From Bosea sp. AS-1 (GTDB lineage Bacteria; Pseudomonadota; Alphaproteobacteria; Rhizobiales; Beijerinckiaceae), in assembly GCF_002220095.1 (NCBI RefSeq), contig NZ_CP022372.1:2204501-2268500 (forward strand): DNA of 64,000 bases, in the 5' to 3' direction. The notes under the pieces are model-generated. The model searched no databases, had not been told where the DNA came from, and worked only from the letters and a program-made list of their open reading frames with translations. This document shows, in pieces, positions 1 to 8,604 of this stretch. How positions within the stretch are numbered: position 1 is the stretch's first letter; every line of letters begins with the position of its first letter. The translations under genes were made by a program, and so were the position numbers.

Positions 1-1
1 G

Positions 2-388
2 ATGGCGAAGACCGCGAAGGCGCTGGCGGAGGCGCTCGGCGAACGGCAAGTGCCGGTCTTCGCCCGCGACCGGGGCATGACGACCTCGCACCAGTTCGCC
101 ATCGAGGCGGCGCCTTATGGCGGCGGGCAGGCGGCGGCGAAGAAGCTGCGCGCCGTCAACATCCTCTCCTGCGGCATCGGCCTGCCGCTGCCGGCGGTGG
201 AGGGCGACGTGAACGGGCTCCGGCTCGGCACGCCCGAGATCGTGCGCTTCGGCATGACGGCGGCGGATATGCCGGAGCTCGCGGGTTATATCGCCGAGGG
301 GCTGAATGGCTCGCGCCCGGCCGAGGCGGTGGCGAAGGACGTGACTGCCTTCCGCAGCCGCTTCCGCGAGTTGCATTTCATGCGCTGA
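2..388 (+). CDS. Serine hydroxymethyltransferase-like protein, C-terminal part
   Basis: The open frame enters from the left edge, so only about 128 C-terminal residues are visible and the first in-window ATG need not be the true start. The segment SHQFA followed later by GLRLGTPEIVRFGM resembles the C-terminal domain of PLP-dependent serine/glycine hydroxymethyltransferases, where R-[LIV]-GTP-x-[IV] contacts the substrate carboxylate. The PLP lysine would lie upstream of the window. The family moves a one-carbon unit between serine or another beta-hydroxy amino acid and tetrahydrofolate in the cytoplasm. The closing part ELHFMR differs from housekeeping GlyA as I know it, so a paralogue with a different substrate is possible. 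Confidence 0.75.
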   Translation: MAKTAKALAEALGERQVPVFARDRGMTTSHQFAIEAAPYGGGQAAAKKLRAVNILSCGIGLPLPAVEGDVNGLRLGTPEIVRFGMTAADMPELAGYIAEGLNGSRPAEAVAKDVTAFRSRFRELHFMR

Positions 389-406
389 GCGCCGCGGCCT
401 GCCTGC

Positions 407-1309
407 TCAGCGCGGCAGGTCCGCCGCGTCGATCCAGAAGACCTCGCCCTCGCTCTCCTCGGTATCGAGCCAGGTGAAGGGCAGGTCGAATTCGGCTTCG
501 AGCGCAGCGCGCCCGGTGCCGACCTCGCAGATCAGCGCGCCACCCGGGTTCAGATGGCTGCGCGCCTCGGCCAGGATACGGCGCGTGATGTCGAGCCCGT
601 CAGCGCCGGCGATATGCGCCATCTGCGGTTCGCTGCCGTATTCCGGCGGGAAGGCCGCGACCTCTTCCGCCGTGACATAGGGCGGGTTGGCGATGATGAG
701 GTCGTAGCGCTGCCCTTTCAGCGGCGCGAACAGGTCGCCCTCGAAGAGATGGACGCGGTCTTCGAAATCGTGGTCCGCGACGTTCAGGCGGGCGACCTCG
801 AGCGCGGCCGGCGAGAGCTCGACGGCGTCGACCTTAGCGTGCGGGAAGCGTCCGGCGGCGATGATGGCGAGGCAGGCGGAGCCGGTGCAGAGGTCGAGCA
901 CGCGGCCGATCTCCTCCGGCTCTGGCACGAGGCCGAGACCCTCCGATTCGAGCACGCCACGCATCAGGATCTCGCCGATATAGGAGCGTGGGACGATGAC
1001 GCGCTCGTCGACGCGGAAGCCGAGGCCATGGATATAGGCGCGCCCGACGAGATAGGCGGCAGGCTTGCGCGTGGTCACCCGCCTGTCGATGAGATCGAGC
1101 AGGTGGGCGCGCTCCTCGCGGGTCAGCCGCGCCTCGAGCCAGGGATTGATGTCGTCGACCGGCAGTTTCAGCGCCTCCAGCAGCAGGAATGCCGCTTCGT
1201 CGAGCGCGTTGGTGGTGCCGTGGCCGAAGCTCAGGCCCGCCGCATTGAAGCGCGAGACGGCGAAGCGCAGCAGGTCACGCACGGTGAGGAGGTCGTCGAG
1301 AGCAGTCAT
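407..1309 (-). CDS. prmB: Ribosomal protein L3 N5-glutamine methyltransferase PrmB
   Basis: A 300-residue class I SAM-dependent methyltransferase of the HemK/PrmC/PrmB family. The N-terminal helical substrate domain spans roughly residues 1-110. The SAM-binding glycine loop is LDLCTGSACLAI (about 138-149), the acidic residue VDAVELS follows, and the catalytic NPPY tetrapeptide is at 208-211. NPPY marks enzymes that methylate the side-chain amide of glutamine. PrmB modifies L3, while PrmC modifies release factors; the long N-terminus and the CTGSACLAI variant of the loop fit PrmB better. The start is the ATG at 1309. It is convergent with the preceding partial gene, with a gap of 18 bp. Confidence 0.88.
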   Translation of the reverse strand: MTALDDLLTVRDLLRFAVSRFNAAGLSFGHGTTNALDEAAFLLLEALKLPVDDINPWLEARLTREERAHLLDLIDRRVTTRKPAAYLVGRAYIHGLGFRVDERVIVPRSYIGEILMRGVLESEGLGLVPEPEEIGRVLDLCTGSACLAIIAAGRFPHAKVDAVELSPAALEVARLNVADHDFEDRVHLFEGDLFAPLKGQRYDLIIANPPYVTAEEVAAFPPEYGSEPQMAHIAGADGLDITRRILAEARSHLNPGGALICEVGTGRAALEAEFDLPFTWLDTEESEGEVFWIDAADLPR

Positions 1310-1414
1310 GGCATCCGGGCGGTTGGGAGCGTTCCGCCTCTTACAGGGCCGCGGGGCATCACGCCAAGCTGGTCTTGGCGGCCAGGCTCGGAGCGTCCGG
1401 TGTCCCGATCCGCG

Positions 1415-1756
1415 TCAGGAATCGCCGGGCGGCGCGAAGAAGCAGAGCAGGTCGCCGGCATCGTCGATGCAGAGATGCCAGCGTCCATCCGGCGATTGCT
1501 TTGCCTTATCATAAGGGATTTCGAGAACCAGGGGTTCGCGCCGTTCCTTCGACCACATCGGGTGCTTGCCGGGGGCGATCGTGATGATGAAGCCGCCATG
1601 GCCTTCGCGCACGGCCTCGGCCTCGATCGGGGCGCAGTCGGAATCGAAGCAGCAATAGAACGGGTACTCCCAGCCGCTGGGAGCCTCATGGGCGCGAACC
1701 GGCATCGCTCCCGCTGCCAGGAACAGCACCATGGCGAGTGAAGCGATCAAGCGCAT
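1415..1756 (-). CDS. Small secreted hypothetical protein
   Basis: A 113-residue protein with a clear Sec signal peptide (MRLIASLAMVLFLAAGAMPVRA, cleavage near residue 22). The mature part is cysteine-containing, with YCCFDSDC near residues 33-40 and two later cysteines (HLCIDD and LLCFF), which suggests disulfides in the periplasm. The W-x-x-C-I-D-D stretch and the overall pattern occur in small periplasmic proteins of unknown function in Hyphomicrobiales. No enzymatic motif is visible. It lies 105 bp from prmB on the same strand and may be its own unit. Overlapping frames in this interval lack a comparable signal peptide and are judged spurious. Confidence 0.7.
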   Translation of the reverse strand: MRLIASLAMVLFLAAGAMPVRAHEAPSGWEYPFYCCFDSDCAPIEAEAVREGHGGFIITIAPGKHPMWSKERREPLVLEIPYDKAKQSPDGRWHLCIDDAGDLLCFFAPPGDS

Positions 1757-1840
1757 CGGCCAGCCCTCGCAGCAGAATCTGCGCGCCGAAGGCGGCGAAT
1801 GCGTGGCATTCCAGCGTGCGTTCAGGCCGGGAAAGGAAAC

Positions 1841-1870
1841 TTGTCCCCGTCTGTCGGGGCATGGCTATTC
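1841..1870 (+). promoter_or_regulatory. Possible sigma-70-type promoter for the noncoding region
   Basis: TTGTCC at 1841-1846 and CTATTC at 1865-1870 are 18 bp apart, a plausible -35/-10 pair. It would start transcription near 1877, just before the predicted structured segment. This is a pattern match only; the -10 element is weak. Confidence 0.3.
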
Positions 1871-1875
1871 TGGGG

Positions 1876-2130
1876 TCACCTCGTCCCCGAGGGGCAGCCA
1901 TCCGGAGGTATGCCGTTGGTGGGGCGAGGTCGGCGCCTGCGGGTGGAGTTACGATCCACTCCCGGGAGGCTTCGGGGCACCGCCCTGGGGACATTACGAT
2001 CCCTGTGCGAGGAGCTCGCTGGACGGGTTGGCGGAAGCGGCCCTGTCCGACACCGCGGTGTGGCGCACCCTTTGGGGCGTTGAGGCCGCAGGACGGCATG
2101 GCTGGCCCGCCCGCCCTTATAAGCGCGGCT
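1876..2130 (+). ncRNA. Candidate structured noncoding RNA (6S-like size, identity not established)
   Basis: The 570-bp gap 1757-2326 has no convincing protein gene but folds in an organised way. AGCC (1896-1899) and ATGCCGT (1910-1916) can pair with ACGGCAT (2093-2099) and GGCT (2100-2103), closing a region of about 210 nt. Inside are two consecutive hairpins with the same loop and 3' arm start: GTGGA-gttacga-TCCAC near 1944-1960 and GGGA-cattacga-TCCC near 1988-2004, both containing TTACGATCC. A third hairpin pairs GGAC.GGG with CCC.GTCC around 2023-2069. Size and the long closing helix would suit 6S RNA, but I cannot confirm family membership. RNase P, SRP and tmRNA core motifs are absent. 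The strand is inferred from the possible promoter at 1841. Confidence 0.35.
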
Positions 2131-2326
2131 CGGAGTCTGAAAATCGCCGATAAGCGGAGCGCCACGGGGCGTGCGGAAGGTGGCTCAATCCTTCCGCGCC
2201 GCATCCTGGCTCAATGGAAGCGGCCCGATACAACCTGCGCCTCGCGGCGCTCCGCTGCCCCTCGACCGAAACGCCCGCGCATCGGCGCGGGCGGCGAAGG
2301 CGCTTGCGCCGATGGGCCTGGCCTCG

Positions 2327-3706
2327 TCAGCCTCGCGCCTGCTCGACATAGCGGGCCAGCATCTCGACCTTCATGTCCTGCTCGTCGACGACGCGGCTGC
2401 CGCCGAGCCAGACCGATTGCACGGTGCCGGCCTCGTCGCGCACCAGCCTTGCCGCCTCGCCCGGGCTGTTGAAACCGGAGGCACGGGTGATGCGGCCATG
2501 GTCGGGCCCGTCGAGCGTGATCTCGGGGGCGTCGAGGAAGGGCAGGAGCAAGGCCGGATTGGCGACGAGGATGCGGTCGGAGACCGGCACGAGATCGCCG
2601 GCGCCCCACAGCGTCCAGCCGCGGCGGCTCCAGTCCTTCGTCTCGGGCGGCGGAGCGCCGTGCTCGGAGAAGGTCTTGAGGATATGAGCGACGCCGTCGA
2701 GCCAGGGATGGGCGAGGCCGTCGATGGCGTTGGTCAGGACCGAGACCGTCAGGTCCTGCTCCGGGAAGATACAGGTGCGGGTGATGAAGCCCTGGAAGCC
2801 GCCGGAATGACCGAACCAGCGCCAGTCACCCTCGCCTCCATGGATGGTGCCGTAGCCGTAATGCCGGCCGAGGCTGGATTCGTCGTCCGGCCAGAGGCGG
2901 CGGCTCATCTCGCGGCGGCTGAGCGGCGAGATGATCGAGGTTTTGGCATGCGGCGAGAGCTGGGCGAAATAGCGCGCCACATCGGCGGCGGTGGCGACGA
3001 AGCCGGCCGCCGAGACCATCGCATGGCCGGGATTGTCGCCGGGGATGACGACACGGTAGCCCAGCGGCTGCCTGCCACTATGGCCCTTCGCCATGGGCCG
3101 CGGCCCCCAGAGCTCGATATCGGCCTTGGTCTCGAGCAGGCCGACCTTCGCCACGACCTCGTCGGTGATCCATTCGCTGTAGCTCAACCCGGTCACGGCC
3201 TCGATGACGAGGCCGAGCAGGGCGAAGCCGTGATTGGAATATTTGAAGCGCTGTGCGGCGGGGAAGACCGGCGGGGCGGCGAGGTCGGCGAGGAGCTCGG
3301 TCTTGTCGCAATAGGGCTTGCGGTCGAGGAACTGGCCGGCGTCCGGCCCGTCGCGCGTGAGGCCGGCGCTGTTGGAGAGTACCTGCCCGACGGTGACGTC
3401 GGCGATCTCAGGGTGCAGGCCGTCGATCAGCGAGCCGACCTTGTCGTCGAGCCGCAGGCGCCCATCCTCGACGAGCCGCATGATGCCGGCCGAGGTGAAG
3501 CTCTTGGAATGGGAGGCGATGCGGAAGCCGTGGCGCGGCGTCAGCGCTTCGTCCGTCGCGAGATCGGCACTGCCGAAGGCCGCTTCGAGCACGATCTCGC
3601 CGCCGCTCGCGATGGCGACGGCCACGCCCGGCTGGTCGTGATGGCGGCGCTGGAAATCGAGCCAGCTCGCGACATAGGCGAGGGCGGCGGGAAGCCAGGG
3701 CGTCAT
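2327..3706 (-). CDS. Serine hydrolase of the beta-lactamase / D-aminopeptidase family
   Basis: A 459-residue member of the class C beta-lactamase-like family (serine beta-lactamase/transpeptidase fold). The active-site SxxK is S65-H-S-K68, the YxN motif is Y156-S-N158, and the third motif is HSG in WFGHSGGFQGF near residue 300. The roughly 100-residue C-terminal extension beyond the catalytic domain resembles that of esterases and D-aminopeptidases in this family. The reaction is probably hydrolysis of an ester or D-amino-acid amide through a serine acyl-enzyme; the substrate cannot be read from sequence. No signal peptide is evident, so it is likely cytoplasmic. True class C beta-lactamase is less likely without one. 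Confidence 0.82.
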   Translation of the reverse strand: MTPWLPAALAYVASWLDFQRRHHDQPGVAVAIASGGEIVLEAAFGSADLATDEALTPRHGFRIASHSKSFTSAGIMRLVEDGRLRLDDKVGSLIDGLHPEIADVTVGQVLSNSAGLTRDGPDAGQFLDRKPYCDKTELLADLAAPPVFPAAQRFKYSNHGFALLGLVIEAVTGLSYSEWITDEVVAKVGLLETKADIELWGPRPMAKGHSGRQPLGYRVVIPGDNPGHAMVSAAGFVATAADVARYFAQLSPHAKTSIISPLSRREMSRRLWPDDESSLGRHYGYGTIHGGEGDWRWFGHSGGFQGFITRTCIFPEQDLTVSVLTNAIDGLAHPWLDGVAHILKTFSEHGAPPPETKDWSRRGWTLWGAGDLVPVSDRILVANPALLLPFLDAPEITLDGPDHGRITRASGFNSPGEAARLVRDEAGTVQSVWLGGSRVVDEQDMKVEMLARYVEQARG

Positions 3707-3860
3707 GTATGCGATCCGTCCTCAGAGTGGGGTGGGGCGCATGCTACGGATCGCCGGGCAGGGCGCAAGCCGGGTTTCGGCAGGGCGGCCGGGCTGCTTT
3801 TGCTTGCCCTGTGCGGCCCGGCGTGGCATCGCTCCCGGCCAATCGAAAGGGACACGCATC

Positions 3861-4073
3861 GTGGACAAGACAGAACTCGCCAAGCTGCAGGACTATCTGC
3901 GCCGGACCTTCAGCAACACCAACATCACCGTTCGGGCCCGGATGAAGAAGACCGACTCGGCCGAGGTCTATATGGGCGAGGAGTATATCGGCATCATCCA
4001 CGTCGACGACGAGGATGGCGACCGCTCCTTCAACTTCACCATGGCGATCCTCGACGTCGACCTCGAGGGCTGA
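3861..4073 (+). CDS. DUF3126 family protein
   Basis: A 70-residue acidic protein starting at GTG 3861 (VDKTELAKLQDYLRRTF). The in-frame upstream extension to 3705 is Arg/Gly-rich and does not look like this compact family, so it is excluded; a GGGA lies just upstream of the GTG. The conserved core runs from KLQDYLR through VYMGEEYIGIIHVDDEDGDRS to FNFTMAILDVDLEG. DUF3126 is a short conserved family of alphaproteobacteria with no assigned function. It stands alone between two minus-strand genes. Confidence 0.85.
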   Translation: MDKTELAKLQDYLRRTFSNTNITVRARMKKTDSAEVYMGEEYIGIIHVDDEDGDRSFNFTMAILDVDLEG

Positions 4074-4114
4074 GATCCGCTGGGGAATGGCCCGAGCGCA
4101 TCGGGCCGCCGCGC

Positions 4115-4837
4115 TCAGCGGATCAGGCCGTCGAGCGTACGCCGCACGCCTCCGAGCATCACCGCCCAGTCGGCGATGATGGCGCGGGGGAAGCGGATGT
4201 TCACATCCATGCCGCGATGCTGGAAGGTGACGCGGCAGGGCTCGTCGAACAGATTGCCGGTGGCGATCGGGCAGCGCGCCGCGAAGCCGCGTCCGTCCGG
4301 CACCGAGACGTAGAATTCATCGCCCTCGAAGGGCGAACCCTTGCGGAAACCGCGAACGACGAGGCCGCCCGGATTCGACCAGACCGTCGAGGTCAGGAAG
4401 CGGGCATAGGTGGCGAGCTGGCGCGCCGGCTCGTTGACCTTGTCGGGCGGGCTCAGGGTGATGAGCAGCTTGTATCGATTGTCCGGCCCGGCCGGGCCGA
4501 GATCCGGCCAGGCGAGGCGCAGGCGCGCCATGCCGACGAGCTGGCTGCGGTCGCTGTCGCCATCGTCGATACCGGTCAGGTTCCGCGGGATCATCAGGCC
4601 GACCTCGCCGACGCGGGCCGGCTGCAGCTCGGTGGACGGCGCCTCGCGTCGATGCGTCCAGTAGAGTGCAGCGGCGGTCGTGAGCGCCCCGACGACCAGG
4701 ATGGCGAATGCCGCCTTCAGCACGGCGCCATCGGCGCGCGGCAGGGGCGGCGGCTGGCGGCGCAAGCGCTGGCGGACCATGGAGGTCAGCGCTGCGGCCT
4801 GGTGCCCGGGCAGATGATGTGGAAGCGACGCAGACAT
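4115..4837 (-). CDS. Conserved hypothetical protein with one membrane anchor
   Basis: A 240-residue protein with a proline/arginine-rich cytoplasmic N-terminus, one transmembrane helix at about residues 41-60 (LKAAFAILVVGALTTAAALY), and a soluble domain of about 180 residues that would face the periplasm. The domain contains two cysteines (FAARCPIA and EPCRVTF) about 14 residues apart, compatible with a disulfide, and ends in MDVNIRFPRAIIADW. The pattern resembles uncharacterised Hyphomicrobiales membrane-anchored proteins; no catalytic motif is visible. It follows DUF3126 convergently. Confidence 0.75.
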   Translation of the reverse strand: MSASLPHHLPGHQAAALTSMVRQRLRRQPPPLPRADGAVLKAAFAILVVGALTTAAALYWTHRREAPSTELQPARVGEVGLMIPRNLTGIDDGDSDRSQLVGMARLRLAWPDLGPAGPDNRYKLLITLSPPDKVNEPARQLATYARFLTSTVWSNPGGLVVRGFRKGSPFEGDEFYVSVPDGRGFAARCPIATGNLFDEPCRVTFQHRGMDVNIRFPRAIIADWAVMLGGVRRTLDGLIR

Positions 4838-4910
4838 GTCCGGTGTTCTCGGAACGGGTTCGCGTCACTGAATCATCGGCGCCTTAACGCCGCGTAAACC
4901 ATAAGGCGGC

Positions 4911-6182
4911 TCAGCCGATGACGGCTTTCCTCAGGTCTTCCGGGTTACCGACGACGCGGTCGCGGCCGAGGCGCTTGGCCTCGTAGAGATGCACGTCGGC
5001 ATGGGCCAGGAGGTCGCGGATGTTCGCGGCGTCGTCGGGGAAGGTCGCGACGCCGATGCTGACGGTCGGTGCCGCGGCGAATTCGCGGGCGAGCGTGCCG
5101 CGGACGGCGGTCCGCATGCGCTCGGCATAGGCGAGGGCGGCCGCGTGCGGCATGTTTTCGCTGAGGATGACGAACTCCTCGCCGCCATAGCGGAAAATCT
5201 TGTCCTCGCTGCGGATTTCGGCGCGCAGGCATTCGGCGACACGCCGCAGCACCTCGTCGCCGGTGATGTGGCCGTAGCGGTCGTTGATGCTCTTGAAGTG
5301 GTCGACATCGAGCATCGCCAGGCTGAGCGGCTTTCGCAGCGAAGCCGCTCGCGCCAGGACGGCCGGGCCGGAGGTGTCGAAACGTTCGCGGGTCAGCGCG
5401 CCGGTGAGCGCGTCGTGCCCGCTCTTGCCAAGCAGCTCCTCGTATTTGCGCCGGTAGGTGAGCTTGTAGAAGACATCGGCCAGCGGCTGCGGCGCGACTT
5501 CCTGCGGATCACGCTCGAACAGCTGCAGATAAAGGCCCATTAAGGCGCTGTAGACGATGGCGGCGCCCATCTTGGCGATCCAGCCGCCGAAGAGCGCGTC
5601 CCAGGGCGTGCCGCTGATCGCATGGAGGCCGATGAAGAAGCAGAGCTGATCGAACGTCAGGATCACCGCAAGGCTCAGGCAGGCGCGCAGGATCGTGGCG
5701 TGCGGCAGCAGGCGGTGCAGCTTCTCGTAGAGCAGGATCAGCGCGATCGAATCGACGAAGAGCAGCGTCGTGCCCCAGACCATCAGCGCGCCCATCTGGT
5801 CGATCAGGACGAGATCGGGATTGTAGCCGGGGAGCGCGACCGGCGAGCCGTAGAGGCGCAGCGTCATGACGAGCGCGACCATCAGGAAATTGCCGACCAG
5901 CAGGCCGTAGATCGGCTGGCGCACGGTCTCGGCGTCTTCCCGGATGTAGAACAGCAGGATGATCGCGAGCTTGCCGGAGAACAGTACCGTCGAGCCGGGG
6001 GAGAGCAGGCCGAAGGGCAACTGGATGAAGAAGACCGCGGCCAGATAGGTCTCGAGGAAATGCATCACGCCCAGCGCGCAGAGAAAGGCGCCGAGGCCCA
6101 TCACATGGCGCAGCCGGAACAGAAAAGCCATGACGCCGAAATAGATGAGCGCCTGGGCCAGAAGCAGGATGATGCCTGACAT
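4911..6182 (-). CDS. Membrane-bound GGDEF diguanylate cyclase
   Basis: A 423-residue protein with an N-terminal membrane sensor of about six hydrophobic helices (residues 1-215) and a C-terminal GGDEF domain (about 250-415). The active-site motif is GGEEF at 333-337. The product-inhibition I-site RxxD is present as RSED at 324-327, five residues before GGEEF. It should therefore make cyclic-di-GMP from two GTP with feedback control. The sensor has no recognisable HAMP or PAS domain; its ligand is unknown. The neighbouring tandem PilZ protein (8605-9222) is a possible c-di-GMP effector, though not in the same operon. Confidence 0.88.
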   Translation of the reverse strand: MSGIILLLAQALIYFGVMAFLFRLRHVMGLGAFLCALGVMHFLETYLAAVFFIQLPFGLLSPGSTVLFSGKLAIILLFYIREDAETVRQPIYGLLVGNFLMVALVMTLRLYGSPVALPGYNPDLVLIDQMGALMVWGTTLLFVDSIALILLYEKLHRLLPHATILRACLSLAVILTFDQLCFFIGLHAISGTPWDALFGGWIAKMGAAIVYSALMGLYLQLFERDPQEVAPQPLADVFYKLTYRRKYEELLGKSGHDALTGALTRERFDTSGPAVLARAASLRKPLSLAMLDVDHFKSINDRYGHITGDEVLRRVAECLRAEIRSEDKIFRYGGEEFVILSENMPHAAALAYAERMRTAVRGTLAREFAAAPTVSIGVATFPDDAANIRDLLAHADVHLYEAKRLGRDRVVGNPEDLRKAVIG

Positions 6183-6418
6183 CGCCGAAGAATCGTGCCG
6201 AGTTCCGCAGTTTACGGCACTCTTTCGTCGGCAGGGTCAACCGTTCCGGCCATTTCATTTGCATTCGGTCGGTGACTGTGCCGCCGAAGGCACTGCAGTA
6301 CCGGTTGCGCCTGACCAAGCGTTAACCATGTTCATTTACTAATCATTAAGGATCTTCTTCCCTGCGTTCGGACCATGGGTCAGTCTCCCGCACGTTTTGC
6401 CGAAGGAGGCTGCGTGCC

Positions 6419-6745
6419 ATGACGATCGAACCCGCTGCGCTCGAGGCGCTGCAGTCGCTCCTCCTCGGCTTCGCCTTCGCCGGGCTCCTGGCTAGCGCCT
6501 TCGAATTGTTCACCGCCCGCCGCGCCGACTTCAAACTGCTTCAGGCGGGAGGCTTCGCTGCTGTCGCCAGCGTGCCGGTGGTCATCTTCAGCGCACCGTT
6601 CCTGATCCTGCGCAACACGGTGCGCGGCCGGCGAATCGAGGGGCGTCCCTTCATGTTCGTGATGCTCGCCAGCATGATCGCCGCGGTCTGGAGCATGGCG
6701 TCGGGACGGGTGGTGCTGGACCTGCTGCACGTGTTCGCGGCTTGA
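6419..6745 (+). CDS. Small integral membrane protein, function unknown
   Basis: A 108-residue, largely hydrophobic protein with about three transmembrane helices (roughly residues 8-30, 42-64 and 75-103) separated by a basic loop RNTVRGRRIEGRP. The layout is typical of small conserved membrane proteins in Hyphomicrobiales, but I do not recognise a named family with certainty. The ATG at 6419 follows AAGGAGG-like sequence in GAAGGAGGCTGC. It is 55 bp upstream of the gamma-carbonic anhydrase gene and may be co-transcribed with it. Confidence 0.7.
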   Translation: MTIEPAALEALQSLLLGFAFAGLLASAFELFTARRADFKLLQAGGFAAVASVPVVIFSAPFLILRNTVRGRRIEGRPFMFVMLASMIAAVWSMASGRVVLDLLHVFAA

Positions 6746-6800
6746 CGACAAGGCGTAGCGGCCTGCAATCCTCGGCATCGACCGCTCTCTGGAGAATCCG

Positions 6801-7331
6801 ATGCCGCTCTACTCGCTCGATGGAACCAGGCCGGAGACGCCGCCCGAGGGGCAGTGGTGGCTCGCGCCCGATGCCCATGTGATCGGGCGCGTGCGCCTGG
6901 CTGCCGGCGTCGGGATCTGGTTCGGCGCGGTGCTGCGCGGCGACAATGAGTGGATCGAGATCGGCGAGGACAGCAATGTCCAGGAAGGGTGCGTCTTCCA
7001 CACCGATATGGGCTTTCCGCTGACCGTCGGGGCCCGCTGCACCATCGGCCATCGCGCCATCCTGCATGGCTGCACGATCGGCGAGAACAGCCTGGTCGGC
7101 ATGGGCGCGACCGTGCTGAACGGCGCGAAGATCGGCCGTAACAGCCTCGTCGGCGCCAATGCGCTGGTGACGGAGGGCAAGGAGTTCCCCGACAATTCGC
7201 TGATCGTCGGTGCGCCGGCCAAGGCCATCCGCACGCTCGATGACAAGGCCGCGGCCGGGATCACGGCCTCGGCGGTGGGTTACGCCAAGCGCTGGCGGCA
7301 ATTCGCGGCGGGGCTGAAGCGGCTCGACTGA
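6801..7331 (+). CDS. Gamma-class carbonic anhydrase family protein
   Basis: A 176-residue left-handed beta-helix protein with the hexapeptide-repeat pattern (VIGRVRLAAGVGIWFGAV, IGHRAILHG, NSLVGMGATVL). Three histidines in GCVFHTDMG and IGHRAILHG match the Zn/Fe ligands of the Cam/CamH and YrdA/PaaY subgroup. Many members have weak or no measured carbonic anhydrase activity, so a zinc-binding transferase-like role is also possible. The product is cytoplasmic and probably a trimer. The start ATG has GGAGAATCCG just upstream. A GC-rich hairpin follows the stop. Confidence 0.88.
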   Translation: MPLYSLDGTRPETPPEGQWWLAPDAHVIGRVRLAAGVGIWFGAVLRGDNEWIEIGEDSNVQEGCVFHTDMGFPLTVGARCTIGHRAILHGCTIGENSLVGMGATVLNGAKIGRNSLVGANALVTEGKEFPDNSLIVGAPAKAIRTLDDKAAAGITASAVGYAKRWRQFAAGLKRLD

Positions 7332-7348
7332 GCCCGCTCCAAAAGAGC

Positions 7349-7378
7349 GGGCCGGCTTCCCTTTCGGAAAGCCGGCCC
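7349..7378 (+). terminator. Hairpin downstream of the carbonic anhydrase gene
   Basis: GGGCCGGCTT pairs with AAGCCGGCCC over ten base pairs, 18 bp after the stop codon. No T-run follows, so it may act as a weak or factor-assisted terminator or as an mRNA 3' end. Confidence 0.5.
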
Positions 7379-7513
7379 TGGCGAAACCCGATCTTGGGGA
7401 CGGGTGGGTGGGGACGTGACCGAGCCTCGCCTTTCTGAAAGAGCAGTCCGATATCCGTCCGGGCCGCTCGATAAATCCTGTTCAGGCTGCCGCGCGAGGG
7501 CAGCCCGGCGCCA

Positions 7514-8146
7514 TCAGCGCTGAACCGAAGCGACTGTCGGGGTCTGCGCGCCGCCGAGCGAGGTCCAGCCGGTGCGGTACTGCGACTCGCGCTTGACGTA
7601 GACGTAGCCGGTCTGGCTCCAGGGCAGGATGGCGTTGCGCTTGTTGTCGAGAACGAAGTCGCCGCGGTCGGTGCGGATCATCAGCACGGCGTGGCCGGCA
7701 TTCTCCTCGTCGATGACGACCGTGGCGAGCATGGCGCGGCGCGGCAGGCCGGCCTCGGCCAGACGCTTGCGCTTCAGCAGGACATAGTCCTCGCAATCGC
7801 CCTTGCCGTCGGTCGGGATGTCCCAGCGATCGACCACGCCCCAGTGATCCTCGTCGGTGATCGGCTCGATCTCGCGGTTGATCCGGTTGTTCAGCGCGAC
7901 GATCGCCTTCCAGACCTTCGGCGTCAGCTCGATGCGCTCCGGCTCGCGGGTGTCGACCCGGCACTCGGACGGCATGCGCTTGCAGAAATCCGTCCAGGCA
8001 TAGGGAGCGCGGGCGTCGCCGTTGGCGTCGGCCGGGGCGCTCGCCACCGGGATGCCCGAAGAGTTCTGAGCTTCAGCCGGCGTACCGGCGATAGCGAGAA
8101 GCGCGACGAAAGCGCTGCTGATCAAAGTGCGATGAAGAGAAAACAT
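7514..8146 (-). CDS. Periplasmic transglutaminase-like cysteine peptidase (BTLCP family)
   Basis: A 210-residue secreted protein. The start is ATG 8146, preceded by AAGGGGAC; a longer in-frame start at 8218 would bury the signal peptide. Residues 1-26 form the signal peptide (ending AEAQ). The transglutaminase-like triad is C118 (GKGDCEDY), H152 (NAGHAV) and D167 (FVLDN). Members of this family in proteobacteria include LapG-like periplasmic proteases that cleave adhesins under c-di-GMP/LapD control, but this shorter branch is common in Hyphomicrobiales without a LapD or adhesin beside it, and none is seen here. A role in processing a surface protein is therefore only possible. Confidence 0.85.
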   Translation of the reverse strand: MFSLHRTLISSAFVALLAIAGTPAEAQNSSGIPVASAPADANGDARAPYAWTDFCKRMPSECRVDTREPERIELTPKVWKAIVALNNRINREIEPITDEDHWGVVDRWDIPTDGKGDCEDYVLLKRKRLAEAGLPRRAMLATVVIDEENAGHAVLMIRTDRGDFVLDNKRNAILPWSQTGYVYVKRESQYRTGWTSLGGAQTPTVASVQR

Positions 8147-8604
8147 GTCGTCCCCTTTCTGTCCCGGGGAGACGATGCGTTCCGGCCAATGGATTTCGCT
8201 TGAAGTGAAAGCGTACAAATTTATGTAATTCGGCCAGCAACGTGGTCAGTCAATATCAAGGCCAATCTTGCTCAAATCGAGAAGTAACGATTTGCGACGA
8301 TTGCAGAACCATATTTTAACCATTAATTGTGCGTTACGCAGCAAGAAGCCATTAACTTACCTAATTATGACCAGGGGGAAGCGCGCGCCAAGGCTGCGCT
8401 CATGGCTTTTCCCCCGCGATTTCGAGGGCGTGCGAGGGCGCTGCAGCTCGGGCGTGCCGAGACTCGTCGAAGCGTGATGGCGATTGACGAGAGCGGGGCG
8501 CCTCGACCCTAGGCTTGCTCGGGACCGCTCAAGCGGCCGGGCGACGGCAAGCGCGCGGTGGTCAGCTTATCGGGAAATACGGGTACCGGCTGGCGAGGCC
8601 GGCT
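8147..8604. other. Intergenic region without a supported gene
   Basis: The 458-bp stretch between two minus-strand genes includes an AT-rich part (about 8210-8370) that probably carries the promoter of the transglutaminase-like gene. Short open frames on both strands here lack ribosome sites and family features. No repeat or stable terminator is evident. Confidence 0.5.

Noticed and set aside
1876..2130. RNase P RNA, tmRNA or SRP RNA
   Set aside because: Core motifs of these RNAs (such as GAGGAAAGTCC or GGAAGCAGCC) are absent.
2171..4897. A 908-residue plus-strand open frame
   Set aside because: It is antisense to the serine hydrolase gene, has repetitive Glu/Arg/Asp-rich composition and no domain; a shadow frame of high-GC DNA.
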